The notes under the pieces: generated by a model
Told to the model about the DNA's origin: nothing
What the model saw: only the letters and a program-made list of their open reading frames with translations
Databases searched by the model: none
Origin: Portunus trituberculatus
Lineage: Eukaryota; Arthropoda; Malacostraca; Decapoda; Portunidae
NCBI RefSeq assembly: GCF_017591435.1
Contig: NC_059269.1
Coordinates: 1,802,054 to 1,866,053, forward strand
Reading direction: 5' to 3'
DNA: 64,000 nucleotides
In this document: positions 12,655 to 24,848 of the stretch, piece by piece
Layout: each line of letters opens with the position of its first letter
How positions within the stretch are numbered: position 1 is the first letter of the stretch
Translations under genes and position numbers: made by a program

Positions 12655-15600
12655 TGTGTTTTCCTGCAATTCTGAGTTTTGTTACATAAAACGCTGGAAT
12701 ACACCAAAATAACCCTTTTGACATATTTCACTTCCTTAGACAAATAGTGTGTTTTGCCTGCAATTCTGAGTTTTGTTGCATAAAACGCTGGAATACACCA
12801 AAATAACCCATTTTCTACATATTTCAGTTCCTTAGACAAATTGTGTGTTTCCGTAGCATTTCTGTGTTTTGGTGGAAAACAGCAAAACTGATAAAATTAC
12901 ACGTTTTTCTTAATTTTACTTTGGATTCTCTATACTAGCTTGTTTTCATCAATTTTATCGTTTTGAAGCAAAATAATGTAAAATGACGAATAAGCACAAT
13001 TTTCAATCGAGATAGTTTTTTTTCATAAAACACCTTAAAACACATAAATAAGACGTTTTAACAAATATAGTGTTTTGCCTGCATTTCTGAGTTTGGTGCA
13101 TAAAACGCTAGAATACACTAAAATAACCCACTTTTGACATATTTCACTTCCTTTGACATATATTGTGTTTTGCCTGCATTTCTGAGTTTTGTTACATAAA
13201 ACGCTGGAATACATCAAAATAACCCCTTTTTGACATATTTCACTTCCTTAGACAAATAGTGTGTTTTGCCTGCAATTCTGAGTTTTGTTGCATAAAACGC
13301 TGGAATACACCAAAATAACCCATTTTCTACATATTTCAGTTCCTTAGACAAATTGTGTGTTTCCGTAGCATTTCTGTGTTTTGGTGGAAAACAGCAAAAC
13401 TGATAAAATTACACGTTTTTCTTAATTTTACTTTGGATTCTCTATACTAGCTTGTTTTCATCAATTTTATCGTTTTGAAGCAAAATAATGTAAAATGACG
13501 AATAAGCACAATTTTCAATCGAGATATTTTTTTTTCATAAAACACCTTAAAAACACATAAATAAGACGTTTTAACAAATATAGTGTTTTGCCTGCATTTC
13601 TGAGTTTGGTGCATAAAACGCTAGAATACACTAAAATAACCCACTTTTGACATATTTCACTTCCTTAGACATATATTGTGTTTTGCCTGCATTTCTGAGT
13701 TTTGTTTCATAAAACGCTGGAATACATCAAAATAACCCCTTTTGACATATTTCACTTCCTTAGACAAATAGTGTGTTTTCCTGCAATTCTGAGTTTTGTT
13801 GCATAAAACGCTGGAATACACCAAAATAACCCATTTTCTACATATTTCAGTTCCTTAGACAAATTGTGTGTTTCCGTAGCATTTCTGTGTTTTGGTGGAA
13901 AACAGCTAAAAACTGATAAAATTACACGTTTTTCTTAATTTTACTTTGGATTCTCTATACTAGCTTGTTTTCATCAATTTTATCGTTTTGAAGCAAAATA
14001 ATGTAAAATGACGAATAAGCACAATTTTCAATCGAGATAGTTTTTTTTCATAAAACACCTTAAAAACACATAAATAAGACGTTTTAACAAATATAGTGTT
14101 TTGCCTGCATTTCTGAGTTTGGTGCATAAAACGCTAGAATACACTAAAATAACCCACTTTTGACATATTTCACTTCCTTAGACATATATTGTGTTTTGCC
14201 TGCATTTCTGAGTTTTGGTTCATAAAAGGCTGGAATACATCAAAATAACCCCTTTTGACATATTTCACTTCCTTAGACAAATAGTGTGTTTTCCTGCAAT
14301 TCTGAGTTTTGTTACATAAAACGCTGGAATACACCAAAATAACCTCTTTTTGACATATTTCACTTCCTTAGACAAATAGTGTGTTTTGCCTGCAATTCTG
14401 AGTTTTGTTGCATAAAACGCTGGAATACACCAAAATAACCCATTTTCTACATATTTCAGTTCCTTAGACAAATTGTGTGTTTCCGTAGCATTTCTGTGTT
14501 TTGGTGGAAAACAGCAAAAACTGATAAAATTACACGTTTTTCTTAATTTTACTTTGGATTCTCTATACTAGCTTGTTTTCATCAATTTTATCGTTTTGAA
14601 GCAAATTAATGTAAAATGACGAATAAGCACAATTTTCAATCGAGATAGTTTTTTTTTTCATAAAACACCTTAAAAACACATAAATAAGACGTTTTAACAA
14701 ATATAGTGTTTTGCCTGCATTTCTGAGTTTGGTGCATAAAACGCTAGAATACACTAAAATAACCCACTTTTGACATATTTCACTTCCTTAGACATATATT
14801 GTGTTTTGCCTGCATTTCTGAGTTTTGGTTCATAAAAGGCTGGAATACATCAAAATAACCCCTTTTTGACATATTTCACTTCCTTAGACAAATAGTGTGT
14901 TTTCCCTGCAATTCTGAGTTTTGTTACATAAAACGCTGGAATACACCAAAATAACCCTTTTGACATATTTCACTTCCTTAGACAAATAGTGTGTTTTGCC
15001 TGCAATTCTGAGTTTTGTTGCATAAAACGCTGGAATACACCAAAATAACCCATTTTCTACATATTTCAGTTCCTTAGACAAATTGTGTGTTTCCGTAGCA
15101 TTTCTGTGTTTTGGTGGAAAACAGCAAAACTGATAAAATTACACGTTTTTCTTAATTTTACTTTGGATTCTCTATACTAGCTTGTTTTCATCAATTTTAT
15201 CGTTTTGAAGCAAAATAATGTAAAATGACGAATAAGCACAATTTTCAATCGAGATAGTTTTTTTTTCATAAAACACCTTAAAAACACATAAATAAGACGT
15301 TTTAACAAATATAGTGTTTTGCCTGCATTTCTGAGTTTGGTGCATAAAACGCTAGAATACACTAAAATAACCCACTTTTGACATATTTCACTTCCTTTGA
15401 CATATATTGTGTTTTGCCTGCATTTCTGAGTTTTGGTTCATAAAACGCTGGAATACATCAAAATAACCCCTTTTTGACATATTTCACTTCCTTAGACAAA
15501 TAGTGTGTTTTCCTGCAATTCTGAGTTTTGTTGCATAAAACGCTGGAATACACCAAAATAACCCATTTTCTACATATTTCAGTTCCTTAGACAAATTGTG

Positions 15601-17303
15601 TGTTTCCGTAGCATTTCTGTGTTTTGGTGGAAAACAGCAAAAACTGATAAAATTACACGTTTTTCTTAATTTTACTTTGGATTCTCTATACTAGCTTGTT
15701 TTCATCAATTTTATCGTTTTGAAGCAAAATAATGTAAAATGACGAATAAGCACAATTTTCAATCGAGATAGTTTTTTTTCATAAAACACCTTAAAAACAC
15801 ATAAATAAGACGTTTTAACAAATATAGTGTTTTGCCTGCATTTCTGAGTTTGGTGCATAAAACGCTAGAATACACTAAAATAACCCACTTTTGACATATT
15901 TCACTTCCTTAGACATATATTGTGTTTTGCCTGCATTTCTGAGTTTTGTTACATAAAACGCTGGAATACACCAAAATAACCCCTTTTTGACATATTTCAC
16001 TTCCTTAGACAAATAGTGTGTTTTGCCTGCAATTCTGAGTTTTGTTGCATAAAACGCTGGAATACACCAAAATAACCCATTTTCTACATATTTCAGTTCC
16101 TTAGACAAATTGTGTGTTTCCGTAGCATTTCTGTGTTTTGGTGGAAAACAGCAAAACTGATAAAATTACACGTTTTTCTTAATTTTACTTTGGATTCTCT
16201 ATACTAGCTTGTTTTCATCAATTTTATCGTTTTGAAGCAAAATAATGTAAAATGACGAATAAGCACAATTTTCAATCGAGATAGTTTTTTTTTCATAAAA
16301 CACCTTAAAACACATAAATAAGACGTTTTAACAAATTTAGTGTTTTGCCTGCATTTCTGAGTTTGGTGCATAAAACGCTAGAATACACTAAAATAACCCA
16401 CTTTTGACATATTTCACTTACTTAGACATATATTGTGTTTTGCCTGCATTTCTGAGTTTTGGTTCATAAAAGTTTGGAATACATCAAAATAACCCCTTTT
16501 TGACATATTTCACTTCCTTAGACAAATAGTGTGTTTTCCTGCAATTCTGAGTTTTGTTACATAAAACGCTGGAATACACCAAAATAACCCCTTTTTGACA
16601 TATTTCACTTCCTTAGACAAATAGTGTGTTTTGCCTGCAATTCTGAGTTTTGTTGCATAAAACGCTGGAATACACCAAAATAACCCATTTTCTACATATT
16701 TCAGTTCCTTAGACAAATTGTGTGTTTCCGTAGCATTTCTGTGTTTTGGTGGAAAACAGCAAAAACTGATAAAATTACACGTTTTTCTTAATTTTACTTT
16801 GGATTCTCTATACTAGCTTGTTTTCATCAATTTTATCGTTTTGAAGCAAAATAATGTAAAATGACGAATAAGCACAATTTTCAATCGAGATAGTTTTTTT
16901 TTCATAAAACACCTTAAAAACACATAAATAAGACGTTTTAACAAATATAGTGTTTTGCCTGCATTTCTGAGTTTGGTGCATAAAACGCTAGAATACACTA
17001 AAATAACCCACTTTTCACATATTTCACTTCCTTAGACATATATTGTATTTTGACTGCATTTCTGAGTTTTGGTTCATAAAACGCTGGAATACATCAAAAT
17101 AACCCCTTTTTGACATATTTCACTTACTTAGACAAATAGTGTGTTTTCCCTGCAATTCTGAGTTTTGTTACATAAAACGCTGGAATACACCAAAATAACC
17201 CCTTTTTGATATATTTCACTTCATTAGACAAATAGTGTGTTTTGCCTTCAATTCTGAGTTTTGTTGCATAAAACGCTGGAATACACCAAAATAACCTATT
17301 TTC
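12655..17303 (-). repeat. young satellite array with modular higher-order structure
   Basis: The marker 'ccgtagcattt' recurs at 12851, 13363, 13874, 14483, 15093, 15606, 16120 and 16728, giving spacings of 512, 511, 609, 610, 513, 514 and 608. Each unit is a ~315-bp core (marker through 'caatcgagatag' and 'aagacgttttaacaaat') plus two or three ~98-bp modules beginning 'ttccttagaca' and containing 'ctgagttttgt' and 'aaaacgctggaatac'. Units are nearly identical. The array runs out in (GT)n(TA)n at 17311. Short open frames in it are read-through of the modules, not genes. Confidence 0.95.
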
Positions 17304-17310
17304 ATAGTCG

Positions 17311-17471
<161 letters not shown>

Positions 17472-17830
17472 TGTGATAGATAGAAAGATGGATAGTTTAT
17501 TGACCACAGTGCATATAAAGAACAATAGACAAAAGGTACAAATAATTTCACTGATACTTCTAAAGTTTATACTAACAGTTTATAACTGGTGTAGTCCACA
17601 AAATTTCCGTACTTTGATACAATTTGAAATAATAACAAACAACTGCAACCATTATAACATTATTCTATGACATTTTGCACTTCATGTAATATCTTACACA
17701 TACTTTGACGAGGAAAATTATCAGCAAATATGTCCTCTAATACACTGACATGTAAGCATTTCTAAAATGAGGTGTTAGAGGACACACTTCTACCGCTTGT
17801 CTCTCTGTATAAATTCCTCCACACCTGCAT
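17472..17830 (-). other. possible 3' end of an element on the minus strand
   Basis: Begins 'gatagatagaaagatgg atagtttattgacc'. On the minus strand this reads as an AATAAA signal followed by a GATA-type short-repeat tail, as many LINE 3' ends here do. No protein remnant was recognised further in. Confidence 0.35.
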
Positions 17831-17833
17831 ATG

Positions 17834-18060
<227 letters not shown>

Positions 18061-18452
18061 ACTTCTTTTATATAACTTGATTTTATGTTGAAATATATTG
18101 TTTGATGTTTATATGAACAGCATTTGTGAAGTGACTTTATTTTGTTCACGTGATACGAATTTACATTTTTGTTTAGCTTTGTTTTGTTGTGTTTAGTGCG
18201 AATCTGAGAGTATTAGGTTCTCGATCGAGTGTGTAAGGACGTTATTCGAGATGCTTCTAGTTATGGATGATGTAATAGTATAAGAGAGCAGCTGTATAGA
18301 AATTAATCTATTGTGTAATATTGCCTCTTTACGTTTCGCATCCACATCATAGTAATTGTGAAATTTCGTCTGTCAGGGAGCTTCGGCTCGACACACCGTG
18401 CCATCTCGTATATATCAATTCAATTTTGCATGTAAAAATGATTTTTCTAATT
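18061..18452. other. no recognised feature
   Basis: Mixed DNA with no motif identified. A short (GT)n tract (18453-18479) follows. Confidence 0.5.
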
Positions 18453-18479
18453 TGTGTGTGTGTGTGTGTGTGTGTGTGT

Positions 18480-18763
18480 AATTCACCTCTTCGGTCGCCT
18501 GCTGGTCACCCAGGCAGTCTTCCCCATTACGGAGCGAGCTCAGAGCTCATAGACCGATCTTCGGGTAGGACTGAGACTACATCACACACAACACACACCG
18601 GGAAAGCGAGACCACAACCCCTCGAGTTACATCCCGTGCTTATTTACTGCTAGGTGAACAGGGGCCACACATTAAGAGGCTTGCCCATTTGCCTCTCCAC
18701 TTACCGGGACTCGAACCCGGCCCTCTCGAGTGTGAGTCGAACGTGCTAACCACTACACTACGC

Positions 18764-18766
<3 letters not shown>
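18480..18766 (-). mobile_element. tRNA-Val-like SINE-2, head type a
   Basis: On the minus strand it opens with a tRNA-like head: D arm GTGTAGTGGTTAGCAC, anticodon stem TTCGA/TCGAG with loop CTCACAC (anticodon CAC, valine), and T arm CCGGG-TTCGAGT-CCCGG. The acceptor strands do not pair well, so it is not a working tRNA gene. The body (gttcacctagcagtaaa, tcagtcctacccgaagatc, ctctgagctcgctccgta) matches the SINE at 34418. The 3' end abuts a (GT)n tract, which is (CA)n on the element strand. Confidence 0.85.
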
Positions 18767-18839
<73 letters not shown>

Positions 18840-18921
18840 TCACTGTTTGATGTGTTGCGTGTTGTGTGCGTGTGTGTGTTGCGTGTTGTGTGTGTGTGTG
18901 CGTGTTTGTGTGTGTGTGTGT
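18767..18921. repeat. (GT)n with a SINE-2 tail scrap
   Basis: Two GT arrays flank 'taattcactgtttgatgtg' at about 18836-18855, which is the last ~20 bases of SINE-2. This may be a second SINE 3' end, or slippage that duplicated the tail. Confidence 0.85.
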
Positions 18922-19953
<1,032 letters not shown>

Positions 19954-19955
19954 AT

Positions 19956-19973
19956 TGGCGACCGTGACAGGAC
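19956..19973 (+). promoter_or_regulatory. candidate primer-binding site
   Basis: TGGCGACCGTGACAGG starts with TGG, the complement of a tRNA CCA end, two bases after the LTR. The complement resembles an arginine tRNA 3' end, but the tRNA identity is an inference. Confidence 0.7.
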
Positions 19974-20582
19974 TATTATAACCCATGTTCAGTGTTCCAT
20001 TTTTCCAGTGACTTTTTTTTCTGTGATTGCTTGTGTTTGTTTCTGTGGTGTTGTGACTCTGATGTGTTTTTTTTTTCTGTGACTTACTCTGCGAGTGGTT
20101 TAAATTTACCTTTGTGCGATCAAGTAGCTCATTTTGGGTTAAACGTGCTTCGTGACTTTCATTGGTATCGCATAGCAGTGGTAGAGCAGGAAACCAGGTA
20201 GAAAGGCGTGTTCACCGATAGCACTTATCTCTATTTTTGCACATAGGCAGGTGTGTAATAAGTGTTATCCAAGTGTTGGGATCATCATATGTTCATGCGA
20301 ACCCTCAATCCCTCACTTCGCGGATCATTTTTCTCGCTAGTTAGAATCGGCCATTTTAACTAGTCTCTCAGACTAATCCGCCTCCTTATCAATAACAAGT
20401 CTCAGTACAATTCGCTCCTCACTCTCAAGTCTCGTAACTAGAGTAATCCGGATCCCTCTTAATGCCGTAACTCTCTAGTTTACCCCTCATTAGTGATTGT
20501 ACTCATAAGTGTTTACTTAAGTATAATCTAGGTAATTTCCAAGGTTGCCTTTATTATCACTCTGCCAAGTACCCACCCACCT
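19974..20582 (+). other. leader between primer site and gag
   Basis: Non-coding. No ATG in the gag frame is seen near the start of the gag-like region, which is open upstream of 20583 without an obvious initiator. Confidence 0.6.
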
Positions 20583-21490
20583 GTGCAGAAAGCAGCTGTC
20601 AAACCTCTGCCGCCACTGTCACATGACGTGACGTACCAAGTGTTTCGTGAGTGGAGGAGATGTTGGGAGGACTACGCGACGATGATCGACCTGCCCAGCC
20701 TGACGCTGCCTAAACAGAGGATCCAGCTACGTATGTGCCTCACTCTGGAGACGCAGAGGGTGTTAGAGCACACATTACAGGTGTCGCCTACCTCTCTCAA
20801 GCCAGTTGATGAAGTGCTTGACATTCTCCAGGCTCATATACGTGACTCCAACAACGAGGCATTGCGTCGGCGAGCCTTCATTAGCTGTCGGCAGGCGAGA
20901 GGCGAGCCCTTTTCCGAGTTTCTCGTCCGACTGAAGAGCCTGGTGGAGGAATTCGACATCTGTAAGGCTCACAACCTGGACTGTGAAGAGGCCTGGATGA
21001 AGCACGGTATCCTGACAGGCGTCCACGACGAGGAATTGGTGACCAAGATTGTGTCCCTCGACGCCGCCTCTACTCTTGCTGACGTCATCAATGTATGCAG
21101 GGCCCACGAGGCGACGCGGTCAGCCGCCTCTGCCATACGTGCCTCACCTACAGTGTCTGCTGTCTCGACGTATAAACAGACGAAGAAAGCAGCACACAAA
21201 CCTGGAGTCCCCCCTCGCCAACCTTCACCCACTCATCGGGTGCCTACCTCCTGCAGCAGCTGCGGCAGGCGAGACCACGGCCCGAAGGGCTGCCCAGCAA
21301 CAGGTGTTACGTGCAGAGGTTGTGGGAAGACTGGCCACTACGCTTTGATGCCCAAGTGCCCAGCCAGGCAGTCTACGTGCACTGCTTGTAACCGTCTGGG
21401 GCATCTGGAGAAAGTCTGCAAGCAAACCAAGGCAAGGAGTAAGTCGCAGCGACCCGAGAAGCCGAAACGGAAAGAGGAAGACACCCCACC
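20583..21490 (+). CDS. gag-like protein with three zinc knuckles
   Basis: Residues ~1-185 resemble a gypsy capsid domain, with helical content and FSEFLVRLKSLVEEF near 110-125. Three CCHC-type knuckles follow: CSSCGRRDHGPKGC (224-237), CRGCGKTGHYALMPKC (244-259, longer spacing than usual) and CTACNRLGHLEKVC (266-279). A Lys/Arg-rich tail at 280-300 would bind RNA. The capsid would package element RNA in the cytoplasm. The first residue counted is a GTG codon, since no ATG is evident, so the true start is unknown. After about residue 305 the reading passes to another frame that carries the protease. Confidence 0.82.
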
Positions 21491-21496
21491 TTCCAC

Positions 21497-21838
21497 GTGG
21501 TGCGGTTACAGTCTCTCACAACGGACCCAGGGTCTCATGAGGGCCCATCTGAGGCCTCATGTCAGTCTCCTATCAGTACTCGTGATGACCCGACACCTCC
21601 TCCTACTGTACGAGTGGAAGTGTTGCATGACGGTCACTCTGGTGGTCTGGACTTCATTCCCGACACTGGTGCCGACACGACGGTCATCGGCCCGCAGCAC
21701 TTGAGAATGTTGGGCATCGACAGACAGGCTCTTGGTCCTCCTCCATCCCTTGTCTACTACAACGCTGATGGGACGAAGATGTCTGCTGCCCTCGGTTCGC
21801 TCCAGGCCACACTAGTCTGTCTTGTACGGGCTGGATAG
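21497..21838 (+). pseudogene. retroelement aspartic protease region
   Basis: The protease active site DTGAD lies at about residues 55-59 (around 21660), after LDFIP and before TTVIGPQHLRMLG. The frame is one base back relative to gag. That could be a natural -1 shift or a lost base. It stops with TAG at about 21836. The RT frame is already open there, so protease and RT were originally one polyprotein. Confidence 0.8.
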
Positions 21839-21840
21839 AT

Positions 21841-23143
21841 GTGCAGGGTTCGTGGAACACCCCACTTCTGTCCCGTGAACACTGTCGTGCTTTGGGGATC
21901 GTGCCTCACGACTTCCCGAGGCTTATTCCTTTGGCCTACAGGGACGCAGTGAAAGCTGAGCTGGACTCTATGGTGGCACGAGGCGTTATTGCTCCTGTTG
22001 GTGACGTCCCATCTTATTGGTGCCATCCGATGGTTGTTGTGCCGAAACCTGGTGGAGGTGTCAGGATCACTACGAACCTGAGTAAGTTGAACGCACAAGT
22101 ATCTCGGCCTGCACACCCATCACCCACGCCTTTTGCAGCCATCCGGAGCGTCGATGCCAGGGCACGCTACTTTACCACGATTGACGCGTTGTGTGGATAT
22201 TGGCAGATACCCTTGCATGAGGACGACCAGGCCCTGACTACGTTCATCACTCCATATGGGCGCTTCAAGTACCTCCGAGGTCCCATGGGTTTCGCAGCCA
22301 CAGGCGACGCCTTCTGCCACCGAGGAGACATCGCGCTACAGGGAGTGCCACAGTGTGTCAAAGTCGTGGATGACATTCTCGTGTACGAAGAGGATTACTT
22401 CACACATCTACGCCACGTTAACGACATCTTGGGCAGATGCCGAGCCCATGGCATCACTTTAAATGCCAAGAAGTTTGTGCTGGCGGCTCCATCAGTGTCC
22501 TTCTCCGGCTACAGGCTCTCCCATGACGGCATCGCAGCAGACCCTGACAAGGTTCGGGCCATCACTGAGTTTGCTACGCCTGCTACGTTGACCGACCTTA
22601 GGTCCTTCATGGGCCTTGTCAACCAGCTCGCCAGCTTCTCGTCCGACCTCGCTGCCACTGCTGCGCCTCAACGCCCACTTTTGAGCCCCAAGAAGTCGTT
22701 TGTGTGGACGCCAGACCATGAGCAAGCCTTCCAACGTGTGAAGATGGCCTTGGCCAGCCCACCAGTCCTTGCTGCCTTTGACCCTGCTCTCCCTACGACT
22801 CTGCAGACAGATGCTTCCCGCCTGTATGGGCTGGGTTATGCCCTACTGCAGGACCACGGTAGTGGACAGCAGCGTCTCGTCCAGTGCGGCTCACGTTTCT
22901 TGACGGATACAGAGACCCGATATGCGACGATCGAGTTGGAGATGTTAGCTGTCGTATGGGCCATGGGGAAGACCAAGTTCTACCTCACAGGATTGCAACA
23001 CTTTAACCTCGTCACCGATCATCGCCCTCTAGTTCCCATCCTAAACAGCTACTCCCTTGACGCTATAGAGAATCCACGTCTACAACGCCTCAAGGAGAAG
23101 ATCGCCCGTACATCTTCACAGCTGTATGGCGCCCGGGCAAGGA
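21841..23143 (+). pseudogene. gypsy reverse transcriptase and RNase H
   Basis: The RT has FTTIDALCGYWQIP (D115), TFITPYGRFKYLRGPMGF and VVDDILVY (D177, D178). The catalytic box is VVDD rather than YxDD, a variant known in some gypsy lineages. RNase H motifs are LQTDAS, YATIELEMLAVVWA and TDHRPL, then NPRLQRLKEKI. The stretch that normally separates the protease C-terminal part from RT (some 80 residues before PFAYRD-type sequence) is very short here: HDFPR is followed at once by LIPLAYRD. The frame breaks near 23108, where it is one base short relative to the integrase frame. Converts element RNA to DNA in intact relatives. Confidence 0.88.
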
Positions 23144-23144
23144 G

Positions 23145-24596
23145 TTGTGTATCCCGGACGCTCTATCTCGCTTTCCTGTTGGCTACCCAACGCAGGCTGA
23201 CGAAGTCCTTGGCACTGATACCGGCTTCCAAGTTAGGAGTATCGCTACACTACGTGCGATAGAGTCTCTTGCTCCGTTGGTACCTCCTGATGTTGCAGAA
23301 GCACCTCCTGGCAGTGACCTTGCCCTTGAGGAGCTTCGTAAGGTGACAACCGAGGACCCCGAGTACGTCAGGCTCCTTCATTTTGTGAAGAACGGATTCC
23401 CTATGGACAGGTACGCCTTCCCCAACGTGCTCCGCCCGTACTGGAAGTTACGGAAGGACCTCTACTGTGATGAGGATCTCGTCCTGTACGGTGCACGAGT
23501 GTTGGTGCCTACAGCCCTACTTCGCCGTGTCTTAGCCCGCCTGCACGACAGCCATCGTGGTGTCGAAGCCACCAAGCGCCGTGCTAGGCAGGCTGTGTTC
23601 TGGCCAGGCGTGGATGCTGACATTGCCAACACTGTTCGAGCATGTGAGCCGTGCCAGATTCTGCAGCCCAGTCAACAGCAAGAACCAAGACTCTGTGATG
23701 ACAACCCAACTCGACCATTCGAGTCCATTTCTGCTGATTACTTCTCAGTTGCAGGGAAGGCTTTCTTAGTCATTGCAGATCGTCTTTCCGGCTGGCCTGT
23801 TGTCGTGTCCTGTGGCGCTGATACGACGTCTGCTGCCACCATTCGCCATTTCCGCCGCCTCTTCAGGGACCTGGGTGTTCCTGTACGCCTGCGCACGGAC
23901 GGTGGCCCACAGTTCGCCAGCCGGGAGTTTTCTACGTTCCTCGAGCGCTGGGGAGTCCGTCACGACACATCGACGCCCCATTACCCACAGTCTAACGGCC
24001 ATGCCGAGTCTGCAGTGAAGGCCGTGAAGCACTTCATCCAGAAGGTGGCACCGTCTGGCAATATAGACTGTGAGGCGTTCGACAGGGGTCTCCTGGAGCT
24101 TCGGAACACCCCCAACCAGACGGGTCACTCTCCAGCTCAAGTCCTGTATGGTCGCCCTTTACGCTCTTGCGTCCCCGCACATGCCAGCGCCTTCCAGAAA
24201 CAGTGGCAGGCCAGGGACGAGAGTTGCGACCGTCGAGCTGCTGCCCGTCTCTGTGATGCCACAAGTCGCTACGACGCTCACGCTCAGCCTCTTCCACCGC
24301 TGCAGCGAGGTGACGTGGTTCGGATCCAGGACCCGACTACGCAGCGGTGGGACAAGGTTGGCACCATCATGGGCGTTGGCAGGTCACGGGATTACCTGCT
24401 CAAGATGCCCAGTGGCCGAGTGTGGTGGAGGAACAGGCGCTTCCTCCGCCCTGCTCCACCCCTAAACGCTTCTTCTACGATGGAGGACGCCACTGCTCCC
24501 TTGGCGGCACCTAATACGGTGGTGCCCCGCAGGTCGCCACGACTCCAGGAGAAGGCGTCCGCAGCTGCAGTCGCTCGAGTTCCTGTGGACTTCTGA
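23145..24596 (+). CDS. gypsy integrase, open to its stop
   Basis: Starts in the RNase H-integrase linker (IPDALSRFPVGYP). HHCC zinc site: H134, H137, C167, C170. Catalytic core: D198 (ISADYF), D252 (RTDGGPQF) and E288 (GHAES), with exactly 35 residues between D252 and E288 as in retroviral-type integrases. The C-terminal part (RGDVVRIQDP, then MGVGRSRDYLLKM) is the usual beta-rich domain, and no chromodomain is evident. All catalytic residues are present, but there is no independent start and the upstream frame is shifted. The codons are GC-rich compared with the surrounding LINEs, suggesting a relatively recent insertion. Confidence 0.88.
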   Translation: MCIPDALSRFPVGYPTQADEVLGTDTGFQVRSIATLRAIESLAPLVPPDVAEAPPGSDLALEELRKVTTEDPEYVRLLHFVKNGFPMDRYAFPNVLRPYWKLRKDLYCDEDLVLYGARVLVPTALLRRVLARLHDSHRGVEATKRRARQAVFWPGVDADIANTVRACEPCQILQPSQQQEPRLCDDNPTRPFESISADYFSVAGKAFLVIADRLSGWPVVVSCGADTTSAATIRHFRRLFRDLGVPVRLRTDGGPQFASREFSTFLERWGVRHDTSTPHYPQSNGHAESAVKAVKHFIQKVAPSGNIDCEAFDRGLLELRNTPNQTGHSPAQVLYGRPLRSCVPAHASAFQKQWQARDESCDRRAAARLCDATSRYDAHAQPLPPLQRGDVVRIQDPTTQRWDKVGTIMGVGRSRDYLLKMPSGRVWWRNRRFLRPAPPLNASSTMEDATAPLAAPNTVVPRRSPRLQEKASAAAVARVPVDF

Positions 24597-24614
24597 GCGC
24601 AGAAGGGGGGAAGA
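24597..24614 (+). promoter_or_regulatory. polypurine tract
   Basis: The purine run 'agaaggggggaaga' directly follows the integrase stop and precedes TGTGGG. This is the expected place for plus-strand priming next to the 3' LTR. Confidence 0.75.
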
Positions 24615-24848
24615 TGTGGGTTATGTATTGTATTAATGCATATTACGTGTATGTGGCAACACTGTGTATTTCTCTGCGCATTCAGCTAGCGCGTGAGCCT
24701 GTGCTCCCGAGTCGCTACTGGCCGCCATTTCCTACCCTTTGTAGCTCTAAGGACAAGTAAAGAATCTACGTGTACTGCGTGTATGTCTGCCCCTTACTTA
24801 GGCATACACGCCCTCCATTATACATCCCGCAACCAACATAACCTACCA
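24615..24848 (+). repeat. candidate 3' LTR
   Basis: Begins TGTGGGTTATG after the polypurine tract and may end near CATAACCTACCA (~24838-24849), an imperfect inverted match to its start. It is far shorter than the 637-bp 5' LTR-like sequence and dissimilar to it. LINE-C abuts the end, so the exact boundary is uncertain. Confidence 0.5.

Noticed and set aside
12100..12839. Open frames across the N gap
   Set aside because: Ns do not contain stops, so the frames are artefacts of the gap.
12655..17303. Regular repeats considered as a CRISPR array
   Set aside because: The repeat unit is hundreds of bases with no unique spacers, and the context is eukaryotic satellite DNA.
20775..21107. Minus-strand frames opposite the gypsy gag and integrase
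   Set aside because: They are shadows of GC-rich coding sequence on the plus strand and carry no domain of their own.
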